54,205 nucleotides of DNA. Origin: an uncultured Mycobacteriaceae bacterium. GTDB lineage: Bacteria > Actinomycetota > Actinomycetes > Mycobacteriales > Mycobacteriaceae. The stretch spans positions 1-54,205 of the forward strand of contig CADEGF010000050.1 of assembly GCA_902826815.1 (NCBI GenBank), in the 5' to 3' direction. The stretch's first letter is position 1; each line of letters opens with the position of its first letter. The position numbers and the translations under genes are program-made. The notes under the pieces were generated by a model that saw nothing but the letters and a program-made list of their open reading frames with translations, did no database searches and had not been told where the DNA came from. Positions 9,945 to 19,304 of the stretch are shown here, piece after piece.

Positions 9945-10348
9945 GACATCTCCCTTTGGTGTCCATGTGGTTGGTTGTCGATCCGCGACTCGAGCACCGG
10001 GATCGCTTCGGCGAGGCGGCGCCGGCGCTCGGCCGTGCGGTGATAGGCGCTGCCAGGCAGCCCGATCAGCATCCGGTCGTGGTCGAGCACGACCTGCGCG
10101 ATGGCGAGCGCCAGTTCGGCGTCTCCGTCGCGGTTCCCATCGGCCACCTCGAGCGCGAGATCGGCGGCCCGGTCGAGGTAGCGCAGCCAGCGTCGGCCGG
10201 TGCCCCGCAGGACGAGGCGGGTGACGCGATTCTGCTCGTGCGTCACCGTCGACTCCTCCTGCAGGTAGGCCAGCAATTCGGGCAGAGAGCGCTCCGGCTC
10301 GGGGGTTAGGCCCAGCCACGCGGTGGCCGCCCGCGAGTGCCTGTGCAC
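9941..10348 (-). CDS. Unknown protein coupled to ferredoxin
   Basis: From GTG 10348 the product has 135 residues and is charged, mostly helical, without cysteine motifs or membrane segments. That GTG is preferred over the further upstream start because a perfect AGGAGG lies five bases before it. The stop overlaps the ferredoxin start (ATGA), so the two are translated together. I do not recognise the family. It may be an accessory factor for the oxygenase or the ferredoxin. Confidence 0.7.
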   Translation of the reverse strand: MHRHSRAATAWLGLTPEPERSLPELLAYLQEESTVTHEQNRVTRLVLRGTGRRWLRYLDRAADLALEVADGNRDGDAELALAIAQVVLDHDRMLIGLPGSAYHRTAERRRRLAEAIPVLESRIDNQPHGHQREMS

Positions 10349-10440
10349 TAGGTCCTCCTGACCCTTGACATGTGATGCGTAACACTGGCACAGTAACAAA
10401 CTAATCAGTTAGTCAGCTAGTGCCAAATTTGGAGACGCCC
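10349..10440. promoter_or_regulatory. Divergent promoter region with a TetR-type operator candidate
   Basis: This gap separates the two divergent arms of the catabolic island. It contains the inverted repeat ACTAA-TCAG-TTAGT (10400-10413), and the sequence continues as an 8-bp-spaced repetition with TCAG at 10405-10408 and 10413-10416. It is the most likely target of the TetR protein encoded in the operon (inference). The repeat overlaps the GTG at 10420, which supports a later oxygenase start at 10441. Confidence 0.5.
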
Positions 10441-11622
10441 GTGAAGACAGTCGAAAAGACCGTCGAAAACAAGAGGCCGCGCCGTCCGCGCGTGGAACTC
10501 GAACCGCTGGAGCCGGGACTGGACTCGCGGTACTACACCGATCCGCAGGTCGCCGATCTCGAACAGCAAGCCATCTTCGACCGCACCTGGCAGCTCGTCG
10601 GCCACGTCACCGATCTGCCCAACCCGGGCTCGCGCATCGTCGGCTCGATCGGCCGCAAGGAAGTCGTCGTCGTCCGCACCGAGGACGGTGGCATCCGGGC
10701 CCACCTCAACACCTGCAGGCATCGCGGCACCCGGCTGGTTTCCGAACCCGGCGAGGAGAAGGCGCTTCGCTGCCCGTATCACGGCTGGACCTACCACCTC
10801 GACGGCACGCTCGTCGGTGCGCCGGAGAACCGCACCATCCCGTGCCTCGACAAGTCGAAATTGTCGTTGTTCTCCGCGCGGGCCGAGGTGTTCTGCGGGT
10901 TGATCTTCGTCAACCTCGACGGCGCCGCCGAACCGCTTGCGCCACAGCTGGGGGGTGTCCGACCGCTGCTCGAGCGCTATCTCGGTGGCGAGATGGAAGC
11001 GTTCGGCGAGGCCCGCATCCACGTCAACCAGCCCGGCCACACGCAGCTGTCGAACTGGAAGGTCGCGGTCGACAACTACCTGGAGGGCTACCACGTGCCC
11101 GTTGCCCACCCGGGATTGATGCGGCTGCTCGACTACAAGAGGTACTCGGTGGAGACGACCGATGCCTACGTCGTCTACGACGCCCCGTTGCGCGAGAAGG
11201 CATCCGACAACTGGGCCGAGCGGGCCTACCAGCGCTACGTCCGCCCGATGCCCGGCCTGATCGAAGAGGACAGGAGCATCTTCCGCTACATCGCGATCTA
11301 CCCGAACACGGTGATCGACCTGTATCCCGATCATGTGCTGCTGTGGAAGATGAACCCGCGCGGCGTGGACCAGGTCGATGTGCCGGGTACATACCTGCGC
11401 CGAAAGGACTGCGATCTGCGCACCCGCATCGCCCAGAAGCTCAATCTCTACGTCAGCAAGATCACCAACCACGAGGACGAGGATCTGGTCGAGCGTATGC
11501 AGATCGGGTTGGGCAACACCGACTTTCGGCCGGGCCCGCTGTCGTTGCGGGAGAGGGGAGTGGCGTGGTTCGCCTCCCGTATCCGCGCCGACCTGGGTGA
11601 CCTGTCGGAGCTCGACCAATGA
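10441..11622 (+). CDS. Rieske non-heme iron oxygenase, alpha subunit type
   Basis: The protein of about 393 residues has an N-terminal Rieske domain with Cys92-x-His94-x16-Cys111-x2-His114 (NTCRHRGT and CPYHGW). The catalytic domain has the mononuclear iron motif DNYLEGYHVPVAH, with His218 and His223 as ligands. Where ring-hydroxylating dioxygenases have a bridging aspartate, this protein has Glu215. A glutamate there is known in carnitine monooxygenase CntA and similar quaternary-amine enzymes, so an N-alkyl or quaternary amine substrate is plausible. The start at GTG 10441 has a GGAG site six bases upstream. Its stop overlaps the regulator's start. Confidence 0.88.
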   Translation: MKTVEKTVENKRPRRPRVELEPLEPGLDSRYYTDPQVADLEQQAIFDRTWQLVGHVTDLPNPGSRIVGSIGRKEVVVVRTEDGGIRAHLNTCRHRGTRLVSEPGEEKALRCPYHGWTYHLDGTLVGAPENRTIPCLDKSKLSLFSARAEVFCGLIFVNLDGAAEPLAPQLGGVRPLLERYLGGEMEAFGEARIHVNQPGHTQLSNWKVAVDNYLEGYHVPVAHPGLMRLLDYKRYSVETTDAYVVYDAPLREKASDNWAERAYQRYVRPMPGLIEEDRSIFRYIAIYPNTVIDLYPDHVLLWKMNPRGVDQVDVPGTYLRRKDCDLRTRIAQKLNLYVSKITNHEDEDLVERMQIGLGNTDFRPGPLSLRERGVAWFASRIRADLGDLSELDQ

Positions 11623-12263
11623 TGGCGACCGAGTCTCGGCGCACGCGCGCCGAGATCGCCGCGGTAACCAGGGAGGCGATCCTCAACGCCGCGTGCGAGA
11701 TCATCGGCGAGGAGGGCTTCGAGAAGATCCGGATGCGGATGGTGGCGGAGCGGGCAGGCGTCTCCACGGCGGCTCTGCACTACCACTTCGACAACCGCGA
11801 AAAGCTCTTCGCCGAGGCGCTGCGCTTCTCGTTCGAGCACACCGGCCGCGACGTCTACCAGACTCCGTCCGAAACCGATACCGCGACAAAGCGGTTGGCA
11901 CGCATCATCACCGCTTCGCTTCCGACCACCGAGAGCCTGCGTCGCGAGTGGGCGATGTACCAGGAGCTGTGGTGCCGCGCGAACCGCGAGTCCGAAGCCC
12001 GCTCGGTGGCCATCGAGCTTCACCGGGCGCAGCAGGGCTGGATCGAGGAGACGCTGGCTGACGGCATCGCATCGGGGGAGTTCGCCAAGTGCGACACCGT
12101 GGCCCTGGCAGGCCTGATCAGCTCGCTGTGCGACGGACTCGGCGTGCAGCTGATGTTCGGAAACCCGTCCCTGTCCGTCGATTCCGCGCGTTCGACCATC
12201 TGGACGCAGGCAGCAGCAGTACTCGGCATCGCCGATGAATTCCCCAAGGAGAACCGCCCGTGA
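11619..12263 (+). CDS. TetR-family regulator
   Basis: The 214-residue protein starts with a TetR helix-turn-helix (about residues 15-62: REAILNAACEIIGEEGF, then VAERAGVSTAALHYHFDNRE). The rest is a helical ligand-binding domain resembling the BetI group. Four-base overlaps (ATGA upstream, GTGA downstream) place it inside the oxygenase-transporter operon. It probably represses the divergent promoter in response to the imported amine or a metabolite; this is inferred from position. Confidence 0.92.
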   Translation: MMATESRRTRAEIAAVTREAILNAACEIIGEEGFEKIRMRMVAERAGVSTAALHYHFDNREKLFAEALRFSFEHTGRDVYQTPSETDTATKRLARIITASLPTTESLRREWAMYQELWCRANRESEARSVAIELHRAQQGWIEETLADGIASGEFAKCDTVALAGLISSLCDGLGVQLMFGNPSLSVDSARSTIWTQAAAVLGIADEFPKENRP

Positions 12264-13390
12264 GAATGGTGGCAACCCCCGACTTCAGCCGAAGGCGGTT
12301 CCTGTTCGGCGCCGCCGCAACCGCGGCAGTGCTTGCCGCGCCCGGCTGTGCCTACATGTCGCCGAAGCCGAACCCGGCGGCGACCAAGCCAGTCGAGCCC
12401 AAGATCGACGGCGACCTCGTGTACTTCAACTGGGCGGACTACGTCGACCCGACGGTGTTCGAGGGATTCCAGCAGGAGTATGGCGTCAAGGTCATCCAGT
12501 CGAACTTCGACTCGATGGAGAGCATGGCCGCCAAGCTCTCCGCGGGAAACCGATACGACATCATCTTCCCCTCCGCGCAGTGGGTGCAGAAGCTGGTGGC
12601 CGCCAATCAGCTACGGGCCATCGACCCGTCGACGCTGAAGAATGCGCCGCTGATCTTCGACCACTATCCGTACTTCGCCAACCCCTGGTACGACGAGCAC
12701 TCGGCGCACTCCATCCCATTCTCGATGTACAAGACCGGGATCGCCTGGCGCAAGGACAAGCTTGGCCAGAACCTATCCGGAAGCTGGTCGGACCTGTGGA
12801 ACGAGGAGTCGAAGGGACGCACCTTCGTCCTCGACGACCGCGACGAGGTGCTCGGCATGCTCGCGCTGCTTCAGGGCTATGAACTGAACACCGCCGCCAC
12901 CGATGAACTCAACGGGATCATCGACAAGTTCCGCACATTGCGGCCGTACCTGCGCGGGCTGTCCAGCGACGACTACAACAACCTTCTGGCAGGCGACGCC
13001 TGGATACATCAGATGTGGAGCGGCGACATGGCCGCGCTGCTGTCGCAGGCACCCGACGCGTCGATCTACGGGTTCGAGGCGTCTAAGGAGGGCACGCCGG
13101 TCAACTCCGACACCTACGCGATCCCCGTCAACGCGGAACATCCTGGCACCGCACTGCTTTTCATCGACTACATGCTGCGGCCGGAGAATGTCGAGAAGAA
13201 CATCAACTACATCGGCTATCCGATGCCGGTGCACGGCACAGAGGACGTCTATCAGGAGATCATCGCCGACTATCCGGCGTGCACCGTCACCGTCGGCGAC
13301 CTGTCGCGCGACCTCTATTTCACCAACGACAGTGTGGCCAAGACCCAGACCCGCGACGCCGCCTATACGGAAATGAAGGTGGGCGTATGA
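12260..13390 (+). CDS. PotD-like polyamine-type substrate-binding protein, Tat-exported
   Basis: This is the extracellular solute-binding part of the importer encoded by the next three genes. The N-terminus has a twin-arginine signal (SRRRFLFGAAATAAVLAAPGC). Cys30 may be lipidated, although the lipobox is not canonical. The mature part has family-1/PotD-like words: VYFNWADYVDPTVFEGFQ near the start, and YAIPVNAEHPGTALLFIDY later. Translation starts at the GTG overlapping the regulator stop, or at an ATG two codons later. Polyamines, betaines and related amines are the usual ligands of this group. Confidence 0.92.
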   Translation: MRMVATPDFSRRRFLFGAAATAAVLAAPGCAYMSPKPNPAATKPVEPKIDGDLVYFNWADYVDPTVFEGFQQEYGVKVIQSNFDSMESMAAKLSAGNRYDIIFPSAQWVQKLVAANQLRAIDPSTLKNAPLIFDHYPYFANPWYDEHSAHSIPFSMYKTGIAWRKDKLGQNLSGSWSDLWNEESKGRTFVLDDRDEVLGMLALLQGYELNTAATDELNGIIDKFRTLRPYLRGLSSDDYNNLLAGDAWIHQMWSGDMAALLSQAPDASIYGFEASKEGTPVNSDTYAIPVNAEHPGTALLFIDYMLRPENVEKNINYIGYPMPVHGTEDVYQEIIADYPACTVTVGDLSRDLYFTNDSVAKTQTRDAAYTEMKVGV

Positions 13391-14304
13391 CCTCGACACT
13401 TGACCGGACGCTCGAGCGGCCCGACGCGCCGCCGGAGGCGTTACCGGAGCGGCGCCCAAGCCGTCAGCGGCTGTGGACCGCGATGTTGGTGCCCGGCACC
13501 GTGTGGATGTCGGTGTTCTTCGTCTCCGCACTGCTGCTGCTGGTCGCGCTGACCTTCGGAACCACTGATGCGCTTGGCAATCCGCGATTCGGCAGCACGC
13601 TGGACAACATCATCGGAATCTTCAACCCGACGTATCTGAGGGTGATCGTCCGCAGCCTGGCGTACGCGGTCGTCGCGTCCGCGATCTGCCTGCTGATCTC
13701 CTACCCGGTGGCATACGCCATCGCGCGACACGGCGGGCGCTACAAGAACGCTCTCGTCGCGCTGCTCGTGGTGCCGTTCTTCGCGAACTATCTGGTACGG
13801 ATGTACGGGTGGCAGACACTGCTGTCGGATGAGAGCGCCGTGATGACGTGGCTGCGCGGCATCGGCGTGCCCGCCAGCTTCCACGTACTCGACACCTCGG
13901 GCGCGGTGATCGGTGGACTGGTCTACGGCTACGTCGTGTTCATGATCCTGCCGCTTTATGCGTCCCTCGAGCGGATGGACGGCTCGCTGATCGAGGCGGG
14001 CCGCGACCTGTACGGCACGTCGCTTCGCACCTTCTTCGCGGTGACGGTGCCCGCGTCGAAGTCCGGTGCCTATGCCGGCCTCGCGCTGGTGTTCCTGCCC
14101 GCGATGGGCGATTTCATCAGTGCGCAGTTGCTCGGCGGCCCGGACAACCTGATGATCGGCAACCTCATCCAGGACAAGTTCTTCGCAGGCCAGAACTGGC
14201 CGTTGGGTGCCGCGCTGACGATGGCGCTGATGGTGCTGCTGCTGATCTGCATGTTCGCCTACCTGCGCCAGACGGCGCGGGATACCGAGGAGGCCAACCG
14301 ATGA
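13387..14304 (+). CDS. ABC importer permease, PotB type
   Basis: A 305-residue inner-membrane protein with about six transmembrane segments. Its cytoplasmic coupling loop is LIEAGRDLYGTSLRTFFAVTVP, the EAA-like motif that docks on the ATPase. The start at MTSTLDRT overlaps the stop of the binding-protein gene (ATGA). It pairs with the next gene as the two halves of the channel. Confidence 0.93.
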   Translation: MTSTLDRTLERPDAPPEALPERRPSRQRLWTAMLVPGTVWMSVFFVSALLLLVALTFGTTDALGNPRFGSTLDNIIGIFNPTYLRVIVRSLAYAVVASAICLLISYPVAYAIARHGGRYKNALVALLVVPFFANYLVRMYGWQTLLSDESAVMTWLRGIGVPASFHVLDTSGAVIGGLVYGYVVFMILPLYASLERMDGSLIEAGRDLYGTSLRTFFAVTVPASKSGAYAGLALVFLPAMGDFISAQLLGGPDNLMIGNLIQDKFFAGQNWPLGAALTMALMVLLLICMFAYLRQTARDTEEANR

Positions 14305-15128
14305 AGGGCTCGGGAATGAATCGCAAGCCGCGGTTCGCCATCGCTGTCACGGTGGTGTTCTTCGTCCTGCTTTATCTGCCGATCGCCGCGGTGGTGCTGT
14401 TCTCGTTCAACAACAAGAAGTCGCTCACCGTCTTCGAGGGTTGGTCGCTGCGCTGGTATGAGGCCTTCCTCAATGACGCGGAGCTGACCAAATCGCTGCA
14501 GACCAGCCTGCAGGTCGCCGCGGTCGCGATGGTCGGCTCCATCATCATCGGCGCACTGCTGGCGTTCGGTCTGGTGCGGGCGCGCTCGCGTCTCGGTCGT
14601 GCCGCCAACATCATCATGTTGATCCCGCTGATCACACCGGAGATCGTCACAGGCGTCGCATCGCTGATGTTGTTCAAAGGCATTGGCCTGCAGCCGTCGC
14701 TGACCACCCTGGTGATCGCCCAGACGACATTCTCCATCTCGTATGTCACGGTGATCCTGCGCGCGCGGGTGGCCGAACTCAACCCGGAGGTCGAGCAGGC
14801 GGCGATGGACCTGGGAGCGAGCCGAATCCAGGCACTGCGCCTCGTGACGCTGCCCGCGATGACGCCCGCGATCCTGTCTGCGGCGATCCTGATCTTCACG
14901 ATCGTCTTCGACGACTTCGTGCTCGCGTTCTTCACCAGCGGTGTGGATCCCCAGCCGCTGTCGGTGCGCATCTACTCGGCGATCCGCTTCGGTATCCAGC
15001 CCTCTATCAACGCCGTCGGCACCCTGATGCTGGTCGGTTCCCTGTTACTGATCGCCATCGCCCTACTCGTCCCGCGCCTCTTCGGCAGGCGCGGCGCCGG
15101 ACTCGACATCTTCGGAGGAACAACCTAA
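14301..15128 (+). CDS. ABC importer permease, PotC type
   Basis: A 275-residue permease with about six membrane helices. It has the PotC-like hydrophobic N-terminus FFVLLYLPIAAVVLFSFNN and the coupling loop EQAAMDLGASRIQALRLVTLP. The ATG overlaps the preceding stop (ATGA). A second ATG five codons later is also possible. Together with PotB it forms the transmembrane channel. Confidence 0.93.
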   Translation: MKGSGMNRKPRFAIAVTVVFFVLLYLPIAAVVLFSFNNKKSLTVFEGWSLRWYEAFLNDAELTKSLQTSLQVAAVAMVGSIIIGALLAFGLVRARSRLGRAANIIMLIPLITPEIVTGVASLMLFKGIGLQPSLTTLVIAQTTFSISYVTVILRARVAELNPEVEQAAMDLGASRIQALRLVTLPAMTPAILSAAILIFTIVFDDFVLAFFTSGVDPQPLSVRIYSAIRFGIQPSINAVGTLMLVGSLLLIAIALLVPRLFGRRGAGLDIFGGTT

Positions 15129-16256
15129 ATGTCCACAACCACTTCAACTCTGAGCCCGATCGAAACCATCGACGGGTCCGTTGCGACCACGCCGTGTGCG
15201 GTGTCATTGCGGAATGTCGCCAAGTCGTACGGCGACAGCGTGGTGGTGCGCGACCTCAACCTCGATATCGCAGCCGGCGAATTCTTCTCGCTGCTCGGGC
15301 CGTCGGGATGCGGGAAGACCACAACGCTGCGGATGATCGGCGGCTTCGTCGATCCCACGTACGGCGTGGTGGCACTGCACGGCAATGACGTCACCGACTT
15401 GCCGCCGAACCGTCGCGACGTGAACACGGTGTTCCAGAGCTATGCGCTCTTCGATCACCTGTCCATCTGGGAGAACGTGGCATTCGGCCTGCGTCGCCGC
15501 CGGGTGGCCAAGGCCGAGATGAAGCAGCGCGTCGGCGAGATGCTCGAGCTGGTGCAGCTCACCGGCCGCGACAAGGACAAGCCGACTGCCTTGTCGGGCG
15601 GTCAGCGTCAGCGCGTCGCGCTGGCCCGTGCACTCGTCAACCGCCCCTCGGTGCTGCTGCTCGATGAGCCGCTGGCCGCACTGGACCTCAAACTGCGCAA
15701 GGCGATGCAGGTGGAGTTCAAGCGTATTCAGCGGGAGGTCGGCATCACGTTCGTGTTCGTCACGCATGATCAGGAAGAAGCGCTGACGATGTCCGATCGG
15801 ATCGCCGTGATGAGTGGCGGCAAGGTGCACCAGTGCGGGACACCTGAGGACATCTACGAGCATCCGACCACCCGCTGCGTCGCGGATTTCATCGGCACCG
15901 CCAACCTGATGACGGGAACGTATGCGGGCGCCGGGATCACCCTTTCCGGCGGTGTCGAACTGCCGACCGGAGCGCTTGACGGTTGCGCCGTCGGCGATGA
16001 GGTGTCGGTCGCCGTGCGTCCGGAGAAGGTGTGGCTTTCAGACCTCACTGAAGACATGGTGCAGACCGACGGCATCCTCAAGGCCACCGTCTACAGCGGA
16101 GCGACCACGACGTACATGTTCGAGATCGCACCCGGCGTCGAGATCTCGGTGCTCGAGCAGAACCTGCACCGCGCGCGCACCGAGGAGCGCTGGGTCGACG
16201 GGGAGCGGGTCCGCCTCGGCTGGCACGCCGAACACAGCCTCGCCCCGCTGGTCTGA
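15129..16256 (+). CDS. ABC importer ATPase, PotA type
   Basis: The 375-residue ATPase drives the importer. It has Walker A at residues 57-64 (GPSGCGKT), the signature [15 protein letters not shown], Walker B VLLLDEP, and a C-terminal TOBE domain (about 290-370). The TOBE domain marks spermidine/putrescine, iron and sugar importers. The ATG follows the PotC stop without a gap. The set PotD-B-C-A is complete. Confidence 0.95.
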   Translation: MSTTTSTLSPIETIDGSVATTPCAVSLRNVAKSYGDSVVVRDLNLDIAAGEFFSLLGPSGCGKTTTLRMIGGFVDPTYGVVALHGNDVTDLPPNRRDVNTVFQSYALFDHLSIWENVAFGLRRRRVAKAEMKQRVGEMLELVQLTGRDKDKPTALSGGQRQRVALARALVNRPSVLLLDEPLAALDLKLRKAMQVEFKRIQREVGITFVFVTHDQEEALTMSDRIAVMSGGKVHQCGTPEDIYEHPTTRCVADFIGTANLMTGTYAGAGITLSGGVELPTGALDGCAVGDEVSVAVRPEKVWLSDLTEDMVQTDGILKATVYSGATTTYMFEIAPGVEISVLEQNLHRARTEERWVDGERVRLGWHAEHSLAPLV

Positions 16257-16272
16257 AATAGGAGTCATCACA

Positions 16273-17586
16273 GTGTCTTACGACGTCGTAGTACTCGGCG
16301 CAGGCCTGGCCGGCCTGTCCGCCGCCAGGGATCTCGTGCGGGGTGGCGCGGATGTCCTCGTCCTTGAAGCCCGCAGCCGGGTCGGCGGTCGCGTCGAGCA
16401 GGCCACGCTCGACGACGGCCGCATCGTCCAGCTCGGCGGCGAGGTCGTCGGCAATGGGCATACCGCCTATCAGCAGTTGGTCGCCGAACTCGGCCTGACG
16501 CTCATCCCGAGCTACGTCGCCGAACCAGGCGAGCTGACATACGTTCTGCACGAGGACCTGCACGTCGGCGACGACCCGTCCTGGTTCTCCGACGAGGATC
16601 ACCGGAGCATGAGGCACGTCGAGCGTGAGTTCGCCGCGCTCGCGGCGACCGTCGACGCCGACGATCCGTGGTCGCATCCGAACGCGGTCGCGCTGGACGC
16701 CATGCCGATGATGGGCTGGCTGGGCAGCATCGGCGCGACGCCGAACGTGCGTCGTGCTCTGGAGGCGGGTCAGCTCGGCCTGAGTTCCGGTTCGTTCGAA
16801 CGTACTTCGCTGCTGGCACAACTGCGCAAGTCCGCGAGCATGCCGAGCAAGGGTCTGTATTCCTATGACGAGTGGGAGAACCTGCGTGTCGCCGAAGGCT
16901 CGGCGACCGTGGCGTTGCGGATGGCCGCCGAACTCGACGGCCGCATCCGGTTGAACTCGCCGGTGCGGGCCGTCAAGGTCGCGCCAGACAGCTCGTCTGT
17001 TCAGCTGACGTCGGGAGAGATCGTGCACGCCGACGTCGTCATCAGCTCGTTGCCCGCCGGGCCGTTCCGAGATATCGCCGTCGAGGGCGTCTCCGATGGA
17101 CGTCTCGAGTCGCTGCATCGTCAACGGCACGCGTTGGCTGCCAAGTTCGTTGCGGCATACAGTCGCCCGTTCTGGCGCGACCGCGGACAGAACGGTCTGA
17201 CCGAATCCGAGGGCATCCTCGGTTCGTCATGGCCACAGAACGAAGGCGTGCTGTCCTGCCTCGTTTCGCCGGAGCGCTACGCCGCCTATCTGTCCGCCTC
17301 GGCGCGGCACCGACGGGAGGAGGCGCTCGCCGAGCTCGCCAGCTGGTTCGGGCCGGAGGCGTCGTCGCCACTGGCGACATTCGAGCGACTGTGGGGAACC
17401 GACCCGTGGACGCAGGGATACGTGACGCAGTGGCGGCCGGGCGATGTTCACCGGGTCGGTCCGTTGCACGGCACGCATGAGCCCCCGTTCTACGTCTGCG
17501 GTTCCGACCAGTGGGTGGCCGGATACATGGAAGGCGCCGTGCGGACCGGTCGTGCCGCCGCGAAGGAGGCGCTGACGCGCGGTTAG
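16273..17586 (+). CDS. FAD-dependent amine oxidase
   Basis: The 437-residue protein belongs to the monoamine/polyamine oxidase family. It has the N-terminal dinucleotide fold [16 protein letters not shown], the second FAD contact [10 protein letters not shown], and the C-terminal FAD motif [18 protein letters not shown]. Such enzymes turn a C-N bond into an imine that hydrolyses to an aldehyde. The GTG start has an AGGAG site 9 bases upstream. It is the last gene of the importer operon, so it probably acts on the imported amine. It converges on pgl, and the stop codons overlap. Confidence 0.9.
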   Translation: MSYDVVVLGAGLAGLSAARDLVRGGADVLVLEARSRVGGRVEQATLDDGRIVQLGGEVVGNGHTAYQQLVAELGLTLIPSYVAEPGELTYVLHEDLHVGDDPSWFSDEDHRSMRHVEREFAALAATVDADDPWSHPNAVALDAMPMMGWLGSIGATPNVRRALEAGQLGLSSGSFERTSLLAQLRKSASMPSKGLYSYDEWENLRVAEGSATVALRMAAELDGRIRLNSPVRAVKVAPDSSSVQLTSGEIVHADVVISSLPAGPFRDIAVEGVSDGRLESLHRQRHALAAKFVAAYSRPFWRDRGQNGLTESEGILGSSWPQNEGVLSCLVSPERYAAYLSASARHRREEALAELASWFGPEASSPLATFERLWGTDPWTQGYVTQWRPGDVHRVGPLHGTHEPPFYVCGSDQWVAGYMEGAVRTGRAAAKEALTRG

Positions 17587-18326
17587 AGCTTGCTCGCGGC
17601 GTCCTGATCGAGTAGCCACACCGTGGCTTCTGTGCCGTGGGCTCCCGCGGCGGGCACATCGTCGGGATCGGCCCCGCCGACCGCTGCCGCGACCGCTTCG
17701 GCCTTATCGGCACCCGCCACCACCAGCCAGACCTCGCGCGATCGCTGAACAGCAGGCAGTGTCAGGGTGATTCGCTTCGGCGGCGGCTTGGGGGAGTCGG
17801 TGACAGCGACGACCGCCCGGACCGTCTCGCGAACCGCGGCCGTATGCGGGAACAGCGAGTTGATATGGCCCTCACCGCCCATGCCGAGTAGATGGACGTC
17901 GAAAGCCGGCACTGCCTCGCCGTCGTCGGCGACCGCGGCGAGCACCTGCTCGTAGGCCAGCGCCGCGGCGTCGATGTCGCCGCCGAACTCACCGTCGCTG
18001 GCAGCCATCGCGTGCACATTGGCTGCCGGAATGTCGATGTGGTCGAGCAGCGCCTCGCGCGCCTGCTTCTCGTTGCGGTCGTCGTCGCCCGCGGGCACGT
18101 AGCGCTCGTCACCCCAGAACAGGCGGACCTTCGACCAGTCGATCGCCGCACCGTTCTCCCGAACGTGTTCCAGGAGAGCGATTCCGGTGCCGCCGCCGGT
18201 CAACACGATCAACGCCTTGCCCCTGGATGCGATCGCGTCGGTGACGGCGCCGATGAGGCGATCGCCGACTGCGGTGACGAGTGCCGTCTTGTCCGAATAC
18301 TTCTCGACGATCGTGTCTCTGCTCAT
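17583..18326 (-). CDS. pgl: 6-phosphogluconolactonase
   Basis: This enzyme hydrolyses 6-phosphogluconolactone in the oxidative pentose phosphate pathway (the gene is also called devB). The 247-residue protein has [11 protein letters not shown] for phosphate binding, [10 protein letters not shown] and [15 protein letters not shown], all typical of the family. It is the last gene of the tkt-tal-zwf-opcA-pgl operon. A GGAG ribosome site lies within the repeat just upstream. Confidence 0.95.
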   Translation of the reverse strand: MSRDTIVEKYSDKTALVTAVGDRLIGAVTDAIASRGKALIVLTGGGTGIALLEHVRENGAAIDWSKVRLFWGDERYVPAGDDDRNEKQAREALLDHIDIPAANVHAMAASDGEFGGDIDAAALAYEQVLAAVADDGEAVPAFDVHLLGMGGEGHINSLFPHTAAVRETVRAVVAVTDSPKPPPKRITLTLPAVQRSREVWLVVAGADKAEAVAAAVGGADPDDVPAAGAHGTEATVWLLDQDAASKL

Positions 18327-18392
18327 GCCTCGGCTCCTGCTCGCTCCGGTCCTCGCTTCGCTGCGATCCTCACTCGCACTCGCCTTCGGTGC
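18327..18392 (-). repeat. Intergenic repeat copy A (opcA-pgl gap)
   Basis: The 66-bp gap is filled by a sequence that reads, on the coding strand, as a chain of GCGAG/GAGCGA-like words. It aligns with the zwf-opcA gap: both hold CGCTGCGAT, CTCACTCG and CGCCTTCG in the same order on the plus strand. It provides the ribosome site of pgl. Confidence 0.55.
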
Positions 18393-19304
18393 TCATTTGT
18401 ATTGCACCTTGTCGATTCCGGCGAGCGCCTCGAAGTAGATCTCATCGGCGTCCAGTCGCCGCATGTCCTCGGCCAGACACTCTTTGGCGTCCCTGCGGGC
18501 CAACGGAATCAGCGACTCCGGCCTGCTGGTGCGGGTCAGCTTGGCAGTAACCCCCGTCTGCGGGCGGCTCAACGTCACCGTCTCGCTTGGCCGATGCAAC
18601 TCGACCTTCAGTTCACCTACCGCACGTTGCACTGTGCCGTCGATCCGGCTGGCCAGCCAGCCCGCGAGGATATCGAGCGCGGGCTCGTCCGCCAGTCCCG
18701 ACACCACCGCCGACTGCACCGGCTCGTACGGCGCCTGGTCCAGTGCCGACGCCAGCAGGGCACGCCAGTACGTGACGCGGCTCCAGGCCAGATCGGTGTC
18801 GCCCGCCGTGTAGGTCTGCGCCCAGCTCTTGAGCGCCGCCAACGGGTCGGCGCTGTTGGTCGCGTCGGTTATCCGACGAATCGCTAACTGGCCCAGTGGA
18901 TCCTGGGCAGGAACGGCGGGTGCATCGACCGGCCACCATGCCACGACCGGCGTGTCGGGCAGCAGGAACGGCAGCACCACGCTGTTGGCGTGGTCGGCAA
19001 GCTCACCGTTGAGTCGTAACACCACGACCTCGCCCGCGCCTGCGTCGGCGCCGACCCGGATCTCGGCGTCCAGTGACGGTTCGGCGGCCTTGCGGTCGCC
19101 GGGGAGGACCGCGATGACACGACAGGGGTGTTCGCGGCTCGCGAAGTTGGCCGCCGCGATCGAATCCTCGAGACCGTCGTCTCCATCGAGTGCGATGACC
19201 AGCGTGAGCACTCGGCTCAGCGTCAGTGCGCCGCCCTCTTCGCGCAGGCCGGTGATCTTCCTGTTGACCGCGCTGGTAGTGGTCGCAGGCAAATCGACTA
19301 TCAT
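18393..19304 (-). CDS. opcA: Glucose-6-phosphate dehydrogenase assembly protein OpcA
   Basis: OpcA helps assembly and activity of glucose-6-phosphate dehydrogenase. The 303-residue protein starts MIVDLPATTTSAVNRKI and contains the central PVVAWWPVDAPAVP segment conserved in actinobacterial OpcA. The ATG at 19304 is chosen because an AAGGAG lies upstream; the frame is open to 19460, but that part is the repeat and the zwf tail. It sits between zwf and pgl, the standard actinobacterial order. Confidence 0.93.
   Translation of the reverse strand: MIVDLPATTTSAVNRKITGLREEGGALTLSRVLTLVIALDGDDGLEDSIAAANFASREHPCRVIAVLPGDRKAAEPSLDAEIRVGADAGAGEVVVLRLNGELADHANSVVLPFLLPDTPVVAWWPVDAPAVPAQDPLGQLAIRRITDATNSADPLAALKSWAQTYTAGDTDLAWSRVTYWRALLASALDQAPYEPVQSAVVSGLADEPALDILAGWLASRIDGTVQRAVGELKVELHRPSETVTLSRPQTGVTAKLTRTSRPESLIPLARRDAKECLAEDMRRLDADEIYFEALAGIDKVQYK

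Noticed and set aside
10417-11619. 400-codon minus-strand frame opposite the Rieske gene
   Set aside because: Exact mirror of the Rieske oxygenase reading frame, without motifs.
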